From contig JAWLGN010000088.1 in assembly GCA_041685075.1 (NCBI GenBank), forward strand, positions 1-18,770: a stretch of 18,770 nucleotides of DNA, in the 5' to 3' direction. Below are positions 6,973 through 15,400 of the stretch, one piece after another. How positions within the stretch are numbered: the first letter of the stretch is position 1; each line of letters begins with the position of its first letter. This DNA comes from JAMCRM01 sp041685075 (GTDB lineage: Bacteria > Acidobacteriota > Terriglobia > Bryobacterales > Bryobacteraceae). Position numbers and translations under genes: made by a program. The notes under the pieces are model-generated. The model saw only the letters and a program-made list of their open reading frames with translations. It was not told the origin of the DNA and searched no databases.

Positions 6973-7028
6973 GCCCCTATTTTCGCTGTTTGTTCGCCAG
7001 AGTGCAAGGAGGATCTAGCGCCCGTAGA

Positions 7029-7805
7029 CTACGTATTCACCCCGGAAGCCATATAGCCGCCGTCTATCGTGATGCACTGGCCGGTGATGAAGCTGGAGGC
7101 GTCGGAGGCGAGGAGGATGGCGGCGCCGATCAATTCCTTGGGCTTGCCGAAGCGCTGCATGGGGGTGCGGATGAGCAGCTCGCGGCCGCGCTCGGTTCCG
7201 TCGAGCAGCTTGCTGTTCAGCGCCGTACGGAAGATGCCCGGGGCGATGGCGTTGACGCAGATGCCGTCGCGGGCCCACTCGATGGCCAGGCTGCGGGTAA
7301 GGGAGAGCGCGGCGGCCTTGGAGGCGGAGTAGGCGGCCACCTGGAAAAACGCCACGAAGGAGCTGAGCGAGGCGATGTTGATGACGCGCCCGCGGCCGCT
7401 CTCCTTCAGCGGGCCGTAGAACGACTGGCAGGAACGGAGGATACCGGTGAGGTTGGTATCCATGGTCTCTTCCCACTCGGTTTGGGCCAGTTCGAGCGTG
7501 GGTTTCTTGTTGATGCGACCGGCGGCGTTCACCAGGATATCTATGCGGCCGAATTGAGCGAGGACGGCATCCCGCAGGCGGTCGATGGATGCGCGGTCGG
7601 AAACGTTCACCGTCTCACGGACCGTGGGGCGGCCGTGCCGCTCGATGCAGCGGGCCACCTCATCCACCAGCTCCGCCCGCCGCCCGGAAGCCACCACGGC
7701 GGCGCCGGCTTCAGCCAGGCCCGTGGCGATGACGCGCCCCAGCCCCGAGGTGCCCCCAATAACCACCGCAACGCGGCCCGAGATGTCCAGGAAATTTTTC
7801 GCCAT
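7029..7805 (-). CDS. SDR-family NAD(P)-dependent oxidoreductase (gluconate 5-dehydrogenase / KduD-like)
   Basis: 258 aa, classical short-chain dehydrogenase length. The nucleotide-binding GGTSGLG is at 17-23, NAAG at about 93-96, and the catalytic residues are Ser146 (NIASLSSF), Tyr159 and Lys163 (YSASK). The C-terminal FITGQCITIDGGYMASG is the usual SDR ending. The closest resemblance I recall is to gluconate 5-dehydrogenase and 2-deoxy-D-gluconate 3-dehydrogenase, which interconvert keto and hydroxy sugar acids. The location beside a KDG-kinase-like gene and gnd supports a sugar-acid substrate, but SDR specificity cannot be read from motifs. A weak AAGAAG ribosome-binding site lies 7 bases before the ATG. 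The gene is 44 bases downstream of the HAD phosphatase gene and 56 bases upstream of the radical SAM gene, all on the minus strand. Confidence 0.87.
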   Translation of the reverse strand: MAKNFLDISGRVAVVIGGTSGLGRVIATGLAEAGAAVVASGRRAELVDEVARCIERHGRPTVRETVNVSDRASIDRLRDAVLAQFGRIDILVNAAGRINKKPTLELAQTEWEETMDTNLTGILRSCQSFYGPLKESGRGRVINIASLSSFVAFFQVAAYSASKAAALSLTRSLAIEWARDGICVNAIAPGIFRTALNSKLLDGTERGRELLIRTPMQRFGKPKELIGAAILLASDASSFITGQCITIDGGYMASGVNT

Positions 7806-7849
7806 GCCGATGCTTCTTGGATGGCGGCAGGTGCGGCTGCGTCACGCTT

Positions 7850-8416
7850 TCAGCGGGCGGGACCGGCGGAGCAGATTTCGTACTTGGCGAGAATCTCTTC
7901 CCAGTAGCCCTGGGCGCGGAGGAGCAATTCGACGACTTCGCGCACGGCGCCCTGGCCGCCGGGTTTCGAGGTCACCAGGTGGGCGGCCTGCTGGACCTCC
8001 GGGCGCGCGTTGGCGGTAGCGATGGCCAGGCCCACGCGCCGCATGATGACCACGTCGGTGAAATCGTCGCCGATGTAGGCCACCTGGTCGCGGGTGAGGC
8101 CGGCGTCGGCCAGGATCTCTTCCAGGATGGGGATCTTTTCGATGTGGCCCTGGTAGACGTAGGCGAACTTGCATTGGCGGGCGCGTTCGACGGTGGCCGG
8201 AGAGTTGCGGCCGCTGATGAGGCCGGTCTTGATGCCCTTCCAGCTGAGCCACTGGAGGCCGATGCCGTCCTGGGAGTCGAAGCCCTTGGTCTCGACCATC
8301 TTGCCCGAGGGATCGGGAACGTTGTAGAGTTTGCCGTCGGTGAGGACGCCATCCACGTCCATCAGCAGAAGGCGGATCTTGCTTGCCAGTGCGGTTACGT
8401 CCTGTTGTTGTGCCAT
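7850..8416 (-). CDS. HAD-superfamily phosphatase of the KdsC (3-deoxy-manno-octulosonate-8-phosphate phosphatase) type
   Basis: 188 aa from the ATG at 8416, the same size as typical KdsC. A TTG at 8458 would extend it 14 residues, but that extension is encoded by a perfect hairpin and is unlikely. HAD motif I is LLMDVDGVLTDG, motif II is LISGRNS, and the acidic motif IV is YIGDDFTDV; GGQGAVREVVELLL is the KdsC-family C-terminal signature. The family has little cap domain and forms tetramers. KdsC removes phosphate from KDO-8-phosphate during lipopolysaccharide synthesis. No other KDO gene is nearby; the neighbours are a KDG-kinase-like gene and a sugar-acid SDR. KDPG is also a phosphorylated 3-deoxy-2-ulosonate, so a different substrate is possible. 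No clear ribosome-binding site precedes the start. Confidence 0.85.
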   Translation of the reverse strand: MAQQQDVTALASKIRLLLMDVDGVLTDGKLYNVPDPSGKMVETKGFDSQDGIGLQWLSWKGIKTGLISGRNSPATVERARQCKFAYVYQGHIEKIPILEEILADAGLTRDQVAYIGDDFTDVVIMRRVGLAIATANARPEVQQAAHLVTSKPGGQGAVREVVELLLRAQGYWEEILAKYEICSAGPAR

Positions 8417-8428
8417 AGCAATCCGGGC

Positions 8429-8456
8429 GCGTCCCGCGGGAGGGCCCGCGGGACGC
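8429..8456 (-). repeat. Perfect 12-bp inverted repeat (intercistronic hairpin)
   Basis: GCGTCCCGCGGG (8429-8440) pairs perfectly with CCCGCGGGACGC (8445-8456) around a 4-base loop. It fills most of the 51-base gap between the sugar kinase stop and the phosphatase start. No U-run follows on either strand, so it is more likely an mRNA-stabilising or processing hairpin than an intrinsic terminator. Confidence 0.6.
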
Positions 8457-8467
8457 AATGGGGGAGC

Positions 8468-9550
8468 CTACCGCTGAATGCGCGCCGAGCCGCCCTTGGC
8501 GAAGGCACGCACCTGGTCCACGGTGGCCATGGTGGTGTCGCCGGGGAAGGTGGTGAGCAGGGCGCCGTGAGCCCAGCCGAGCTTGACGGCTTCCTGGGGC
8601 TCCTCGCCGCTGAGGACGCCGTAGAAGAAGCCGGAAGCGAAACCGTCGCCGCCGCCCACGCGGTCGTAGACGTCGAGTTCGGCGGTGGGAGCGCAGAAGG
8701 TCTGGCCGTTCACCCAGGCCACGGCACTCCAACTGTGCCGGTTGCTGGAGTGGACCTCGCGGAGCGTGGTGGCCACTACCTTGACCTGCGGGTGCTTCTT
8801 GATGACCTTATCGATCATGCCGAAGAAGGCGCTGGGGTCGAGCTTCGACTTGGCGGCCACTTCGGGACCGGGGATGCCGAGGCCCTTCTGCAGGTCCTCT
8901 TCGTTGCCGACCAGCACGTCCACGTTCTCGACGATGCGCTGCAGGACCTCGACGGCCTTCTCGTCGCCGCCGGACAGGGCCCACAGCTTGGCGCGGTAGT
9001 TGAGATCGAAGGAGACCACGGCGCCGGCTTCCTTGGCGGCCTTCATGCCCTCGATGATGACTTCCGAGGTGGTGGGAGAGAGGGCCGCGAAGATGCCGCC
9101 GCTATGGAACCAGCGCACGCCGCCGGCAAAGATCTCTTTCCAGTTGAAGTCGCCCGGCTTGAGCATGGCGCCGGCTTCCTGGGAGCGGTTGTAGAAGACC
9201 ACGGGGGGACGCACGCCCTGGCCGCGGTCGCTGTACACGGTGGCCATGTTGGGGCCGGTGACGCCGTTGTGCTTGAAGTGCTTGTAGAAGCCCTTCACGC
9301 CCATGGCGCGGACCCGCTCGGCGATCAGGTGGCCGATGGGGTAATCCACCATGGCGGTGACGACACCGGTGCGCAGGCCGAAGCAGTCCGCCAGGTTGGC
9401 GGCGGTGTTGAACTCGCCGCCGCTGACGTGGATCTTGCACTCGGTGGCCTTACGGAAAGGGATGACACCCGGATCCAGGCGGTGAACCAGGGCGCCGATG
9501 GAAACGAAATCCAGGGCGGCGTCTTTCAGAATGTTCAGTCCGTAACTCAT
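8468..9550 (-). CDS. PfkB-family carbohydrate kinase, probably 2-dehydro-3-deoxygluconokinase (KDG kinase)
   Basis: 360 aa. The ribokinase/PfkB fold is indicated by the N-terminal sugar-binding GGEFNTAANLA (44-54), VSFDLNYRAKLW (179-190, the substrate- and phosphate-side motif typical of KDG kinases), and the C-terminal anion-hole motif DRVGGGDGF (296-304) with catalytic Asp302. GGGD replaces the commoner GAGD, a variant I recall from KDG-type kinases. The expected reaction is ATP-dependent phosphorylation of 2-keto-3-deoxygluconate to KDPG, feeding the Entner-Doudoroff aldolase step. A good ribosome-binding site (AGGAG, 9557-9561) lies 6 bases before the ATG. The gene is 24 bases downstream of gnd and upstream of the KdsC-like phosphatase. 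Family confidence is high and substrate confidence moderate; no KDPG aldolase gene is in the window. Confidence 0.88.
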   Translation of the reverse strand: MSYGLNILKDAALDFVSIGALVHRLDPGVIPFRKATECKIHVSGGEFNTAANLADCFGLRTGVVTAMVDYPIGHLIAERVRAMGVKGFYKHFKHNGVTGPNMATVYSDRGQGVRPPVVFYNRSQEAGAMLKPGDFNWKEIFAGGVRWFHSGGIFAALSPTTSEVIIEGMKAAKEAGAVVSFDLNYRAKLWALSGGDEKAVEVLQRIVENVDVLVGNEEDLQKGLGIPGPEVAAKSKLDPSAFFGMIDKVIKKHPQVKVVATTLREVHSSNRHSWSAVAWVNGQTFCAPTAELDVYDRVGGGDGFASGFFYGVLSGEEPQEAVKLGWAHGALLTTFPGDTTMATVDQVRAFAKGGSARIQR

Positions 9551-9574
9551 GCGTTTCTCCTCAGATTTCGTGCG

Positions 9575-11032
9575 CTACACCGTGTAGGTGCTGGCGGAAA
9601 CATTGCCGCCGCGTCCGGTCCAGTTGGTATGGAAGAACTGGCCGCGGGGCCGGTCCACGCGCTCGTAGGTGTGGGCGCCGAAGTAGTCGCGCTGCGCCTG
9701 GAGCAGGTTGGCGGGCAGGCGCTCGCTGCGGTAACCGTCGTAGAATGCCAGGGCGGTGGTGAAGGCCGGCATGGGAACGCCCGCCTGAACCGCGGCGGAA
9801 ACGACCTTGCGCCAGGATTCCTGGCAGCGGTCGATGACGCACTTGAAGTAATCGTCGGTGAGCAGGTTCTTCAGACCGGGGTTGCGGTCGAAGGCTTCCT
9901 TGATCTTGCCCAGGAAGGCGGAGCGGATGATGCAGCCGCCGCGCCAGACCAGGGCGATGCCGCCGTAGTTGAGGTTCCACTTGTACTCTTTGGCGGCCTC
10001 CATCATGAGCATGTAGCCCTGGGCGTAGGAGACGATCTTGGAAGCCAGCAGCGCGCGGCGGATGTCTTCCACCCACTGGGCCTTGTCGCCTTCGAGCTTG
10101 AGCTTGGGGCCGCCGAGGATCTTGGAGGCCTCGACGCGCTCTTCCTTCATGGCGCTCAGGCAGCGGGCGTAGACGGCTTCGCCGATGAGGGTGACGGGCA
10201 TGCCGAGGTCCAGCGAACTGACGGCGGTCCACTTGCCGGTGCCCTTCTGGCCGGCGGTATCCAGGATGAGATCGACGACGTAGTTGCCCTCTTCGTCCTT
10301 GACGGCCAGGATGTCGCGGGTGATCTCGATGAGGTAGCTGTCGAGTTCGCCCTTGTTCCACTCGGCAAAGGCGTTGTGCATCTCGTCGTTGGAGAGGCCC
10401 AGGCCCTCCTTCATGAGCTGGTAGGCCTCGCAGATGAGCTGCATGTCGCCGTACTCGATGCCGTTGTGGGTCATCTTGACGTAGTGGCCGGCGCCGTTCT
10501 CGCCGATCCAGTCGCAGCAGGGCTCGCCCTCGGGGGTCTTGGCGCAGATGGCCTGGAAGATCTCCTTCACCAGCGGCCAGGCTGCGGGGCTGCCGCCGGG
10601 CATCATGGAGGGGCCGAAGCGGGCGCCTTCCTCACCGCCGGAGACGCCGGTGCCGATGTAGAGCATTCCCTTGCTCTCGAGGTACGCGGTGCGGCGGATG
10701 GTGTCGGGGAAGTGGGAGTTGCCGCCGTCGATGATGAGGTCGCCGGGCTCGAGGTGCGGGAGGAGCAATTCGATAAAGTCGTCCACCGCCTTGCCGGCCT
10801 TGACCATCAGCATGATCTTGCGCGGCCGCTTGAGCAACCCGATCATCTCTTCGATGGAATGGGCGCCGAGAATGGTGGTGCGTCCCTTGGCGGCATCGTT
10901 GAGGAATTCGTCCACCTTCGATACCGTCCGGTTAAAAGCGACCACGGTGTAGCCGTGATCGTTCATATTCAGGATAAGGTTCTGGCCCATGACGGCCAGC
11001 CCGATCAATGCGATGTCCGCTTTGCCTTCCAT
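9575..11032 (-). CDS. gnd: 6-phosphogluconate dehydrogenase, decarboxylating
   Basis: 485 aa, the long (E. coli-type, dimeric) form. It oxidatively decarboxylates 6-phosphogluconate to ribulose 5-phosphate, reducing NADP+, in the oxidative pentose phosphate pathway. The Rossmann motif is GLAVMGQN (11-18) with Asn34-Arg35-Thr36 at the cofactor-phosphate site. IDGGNSHF (101-108) and SGGEEGARFGPSMMPGG (131-147) bind substrate. KMTHNGIEYGDMQ supplies catalytic Lys186 and Glu193, and ILDTAGQKGTGKWT (256-269) is the family signature. AGGAG at 11042-11046 lies 9 bases before the ATG at 11032, an excellent start. It is the first gene of the minus-strand run with the kinase, phosphatase and SDR, and is divergent from tilS. 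Confidence 0.97.
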   Translation of the reverse strand: MEGKADIALIGLAVMGQNLILNMNDHGYTVVAFNRTVSKVDEFLNDAAKGRTTILGAHSIEEMIGLLKRPRKIMLMVKAGKAVDDFIELLLPHLEPGDLIIDGGNSHFPDTIRRTAYLESKGMLYIGTGVSGGEEGARFGPSMMPGGSPAAWPLVKEIFQAICAKTPEGEPCCDWIGENGAGHYVKMTHNGIEYGDMQLICEAYQLMKEGLGLSNDEMHNAFAEWNKGELDSYLIEITRDILAVKDEEGNYVVDLILDTAGQKGTGKWTAVSSLDLGMPVTLIGEAVYARCLSAMKEERVEASKILGGPKLKLEGDKAQWVEDIRRALLASKIVSYAQGYMLMMEAAKEYKWNLNYGGIALVWRGGCIIRSAFLGKIKEAFDRNPGLKNLLTDDYFKCVIDRCQESWRKVVSAAVQAGVPMPAFTTALAFYDGYRSERLPANLLQAQRDYFGAHTYERVDRPRGQFFHTNWTGRGGNVSASTYTV

Positions 11033-11220
11033 AAACGCTCGCTCCTATAGGTAACAAATACGTACTGGCCGGAACCGGCTCCACCGCGTGACGGCACAGG
11101 GCGCTGCCCGATGCTGGTCCTTCTCGGGAAGCTGTCGCGGGCTGCGGCCCGGCGGCGACACGACGTAAGGCGGAGATACCGGGGATGCCTACAACGTCTT
11201 TTCTGGATGCCAGTATCCCT

Positions 11221-11234
11221 TATAACACATAGCG
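11221..11234 (+). promoter_or_regulatory. Putative -10 region of tilS (TATAACAnnTAGCG motif, copy 1)
   Basis: TATAAC (11221-11226) matches 5/6 of the -10 consensus and continues as TATAACACATAGCG. The same motif (12 of 14 bases) occurs upstream of ftsH at 12741, at nearly the same distance from the start codon (104 against 101 bases). No convincing -35 is present at 16-18 bases. The roughly 290-base gap between gnd and tilS also holds a CCCCGC/GCGGGG hairpin (11248-11266) in the presumed tilS leader. Confidence 0.45.
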
Positions 11235-11307
11235 TTGCGCGGTGCCGCCCCGCCGCCGGCGCGGGGAGGGCGGGCGATCTCCCCCGCGCGAACGCCGGGA
11301 TGTAACA

Positions 11308-11328
11308 ATGAAAGCGGTAACACATTGA
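11308..11328 (+). other. Six-codon mini-ORF overlapping the tilS start
   Basis: ATG at 11308 opens MKAVTH and stops at TGA 11326-11328, which overlaps the proposed TTG start of tilS (11325-11327). It could couple translation to the weak TTG start. The ribosome-binding site is poor (CGGGA), so it may be chance. Confidence 0.25.
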
Positions 11329-12701
11329 TTCGACGCGTTGCGGAAACCATCGCCCGTTACGGCATGCTGCCGCCCGGCCAGCGGGTCGGGGTAGGGCTGT
11401 CGGGGGGCGCGGATTCCATGTGCCTGCTCCACCTGCTCATGGAGATGGCGCCGGAGTGGGGATGGCGCCTCACGGTGCTGCACGTGGACCACGGGCTGCG
11501 GGGGGCGGCATCGCTAGCCGACGCGGAGTTCGTGGAGCGGGAGGCAGCGCGGCTGGGGCTGCCCTTTATCCTGGAACGGGCCGACGTGCGGGCATTGGGG
11601 GGCAACCTGGAACAGGCCGGGCGGGAGGTGCGGCGGGCCTTCTTCCGGCGGCTGCTCAGCGGGGGACAGCTCGACCGCGTGGCCGTGGGGCATACCCGCT
11701 CGGACCAGGCCGAAACCGTGCTCTACCGCTTCCTGCGGGGCGCCGGAACCGCGGGGCTGGCGGGCATCCGGCCGGTGACGGCCGAAGGCATCGTGCGGCC
11801 GCTGCTGGCCATCGACCGCGGCGAGGTGGAGCGCTGGCTGCGGGAGCGCGGCATCGGGTGGCGGGAGGACGCCAGCAACCGCGACCCGGTCTTCGACCGC
11901 AACCGCATCCGCCACGAGCTGCTGCCGGCGCTCACCCGCGAGTGGAACCCGGCGCTCACCGCCACCCTGGCCAACATCGCCGACTGGGCGCGGGAGGAGG
12001 AGGCCTGGTGGGAGGACGAAATCGGCCGCCTGGCAACGGAGTTGCTGGTGGAAAAGCCGCCGGCGGTACTGGTTTCGGCCGGAGCGCTGGCCGGGCTGCC
12101 CGCGGCGCCGGCGCGGCGGCTGCTGCGGCGAGCCATCGAGAGGGCCAAGGGGGACCTGCGGGGGATCGATTTCGAGCACGTGCGTACCATCCTGGACATG
12201 GCTGCGGCGCCCGAGGGCCACGGGCGGATGCAGGCGCCCGGACTGGACGTCTTCCGCTCCTTCGACTGGCTGCGGCTGGCGCCCGCGGGCCCCGCGCCGG
12301 CGCGCGACTTCCGGCTGCCGATCGAGCCGCCGGCCCGCGCCGAACTGCCGGACGGCTCCGCCCTCTGCGCCGAAATCCTTCAAAAACAGGAATCTACGGA
12401 GGATGGCGATTCCGGATATAATGTGAAAGTGGGCTGTTTGCAGTGGAACCGGGTTACCGCGCCGCTAGCGGTGCGCAACTGGAGACCCGGCGACCGCTAC
12501 CGGCCCGTGGGATTTTCCAGCGAGACAAAGATCAAGACCCTCTTCCAAGACGCGCGCGTACCGTTGTGGGAGCGCCGCCACTGGCCGGTTCTCACCAGCG
12601 GAGAAGAGATTGTCTGGGTACGGCGGTTCGGTCCCGCGGCGGAATACGCCGCAAGCCCCGGTGAGGGGCCGGTTTTGTGCATCCGGGACCTCCCCGGATG
12701 A
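11325..12701 (+). CDS. tilS: tRNA(Ile)-lysidine synthetase TilS
   Basis: 458 aa from a TTG at 11325. TilS attaches lysine to C34 of the tRNA(Ile) with anticodon CAU, changing its decoding from AUG to AUA and its charging from Met to Ile; it is normally essential. The PP-loop ATP motif SGGADS is at residues 26-31, followed by LHVDHGLRG, VAVGHTRSDQAETVLYRFLRG and REDASNRDPVFDRNRIRHELLP, all diagnostic. The C-terminal domain has VRNWRPGDRYRPVGFSSETK and IKTLFQDARVP. The frame is open to 11235, but no ATG occurs before Met14 (GMLPPG). Family N-termini begin roughly a dozen residues before that methionine, which points to the TTG. It is divergent from gnd and upstream of ftsH; tilS-ftsH adjacency is common in bacteria. 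Confidence 0.95.
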   Translation: MIRRVAETIARYGMLPPGQRVGVGLSGGADSMCLLHLLMEMAPEWGWRLTVLHVDHGLRGAASLADAEFVEREAARLGLPFILERADVRALGGNLEQAGREVRRAFFRRLLSGGQLDRVAVGHTRSDQAETVLYRFLRGAGTAGLAGIRPVTAEGIVRPLLAIDRGEVERWLRERGIGWREDASNRDPVFDRNRIRHELLPALTREWNPALTATLANIADWAREEEAWWEDEIGRLATELLVEKPPAVLVSAGALAGLPAAPARRLLRRAIERAKGDLRGIDFEHVRTILDMAAAPEGHGRMQAPGLDVFRSFDWLRLAPAGPAPARDFRLPIEPPARAELPDGSALCAEILQKQESTEDGDSGYNVKVGCLQWNRVTAPLAVRNWRPGDRYRPVGFSSETKIKTLFQDARVPLWERRHWPVLTSGEEIVWVRRFGPAAEYAASPGEGPVLCIRDLPG

Positions 12702-12713
12702 GGGCATTTGTTT
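12680..12713 (+). terminator. Terminator-like hairpin at the 3' end of tilS
   Basis: CATCCGGG (12680-12687) and CCCGGATG (12693-12700) form a perfect 8-bp stem with a 5-base loop, overlapping the tilS stop codon. An interrupted T-rich run (ATTTGTTT, 12706-12713) follows a few bases later. The spacing and broken U-run make it a weak intrinsic terminator at best, but a stop here fits a separate promoter for ftsH. Confidence 0.35.
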
Positions 12714-12740
12714 GGAATCGGGTGCAGTCCGGGTGACGTC

Positions 12741-12754
12741 TATAACAAGTAGCG
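12741..12754 (+). promoter_or_regulatory. Putative -10 region of ftsH (TATAACAnnTAGCG motif, copy 2)
   Basis: TATAACAAGTAGCG lies in the 140-base gap between tilS and ftsH, 101 bases before the GTG start. It differs from the tilS copy at two central positions only. No -35 hexamer is recognisable at normal spacing. Confidence 0.45.
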
Positions 12755-12841
12755 GCAGAGCGCGGCGGAACGTGGGCGGCCTCGGAGATTCAGCCCTGGC
12801 TACAGGCAGGACCGGCAGCGCGGCTGGGCAACGGAGGTTTC

Positions 12842-14763
<1,922 letters not shown>

Positions 14764-14767
<4 letters not shown>

Positions 14768-15396
14768 TCCCGCGTTTTCCCGTCTACCTGTTCGACATCG
14801 ACGGCACATTGCTGGACTCGGCCCTGGATATCTGCGGGGCCGTCCGGCAGGTGCTGGCCTCCACCCCCAGAGCCGATGTGCCGTTCGAGTATCTCAAGAG
14901 CTACATCGGGCTTCACCTGCTGGACCTCTTCCAGGACATCTTCCCCACCCACACTCCCGAGCAGATCGACGAGCTGATTGCCCAATACCGGATGTATTAC
15001 CCGCTGCGCGGCCATCGCCAGACGCGGATGTATCCGGGGGTGAAGGAGGCGCTCGAGGCGCTATCCGGGCGCAAAGCCACCGCTACCACCAAGGGCACCC
15101 CGACGACCCGCACGGTGCTCGAACAGTTCGGGCTGCTGCCGCACTTCGACCACGTGCAGGGCACCGACGGCTTCCCCTGCAAGCCCGCGCCGGACGTGTT
15201 GCTCCGCTCCATCGAGGCCCTGGGCGCGCGGCCGGAGGATTGTCTCATGGTAGGGGACTCGCCCGCCGACATGGAGGCGGGGCGGCGCGCCGGGGTGAAA
15301 ATCTGCGCGGTGCGCTACGGATACGGCAAGCCCGAGGAACTGGCCCGCTGGGAACCGGACTACTGGGTGAACGACCTGCGGGAACTGCTGGATTGA
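14764..15396 (+). CDS. HAD-superfamily hydrolase, phosphoglycolate-phosphatase (Gph)-like
   Basis: 210 aa from a GTG at 14764 that overlaps the ftsH TGA (GTGA). The frame is open far upstream inside ftsH, but homology begins here: LFDIDGTLLDS (9-19, nucleophile Asp11, acid/base Asp13). Motif II is Thr108 in ATTKGTPTT, motif III is Lys140 in CKPAPDVLL, and motif IV is VGDSPADMEAG with Asp165 and Asp169. A helical cap domain lies at about 20-90, as in the Gph/beta-phosphoglucomutase subfamily. The likely activity is a small-molecule phosphatase; 2-phosphoglycolate (made in DNA-end repair) is the textbook substrate, but nothing in the sequence fixes it. It is translationally coupled to ftsH and ends 4 bases from the oppositely oriented acylase gene. 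Confidence 0.88.
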
Positions 15397-15400
15397 CGCG

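Noticed and set aside
8429..8456. Intrinsic terminator between kinase and phosphatase genes
   Set aside because: The stem is strong but no U-run follows on either strand, and the genes appear to be one operon.
7817..11050. 1077-codon open frame on the plus strand
   Set aside because: It lies antisense to gnd, the sugar kinase and the HAD phosphatase, all with intact motifs. The protein is Gly/Val/Ala/His-rich with no domain, as expected for a mirror frame in GC-rich coding DNA.
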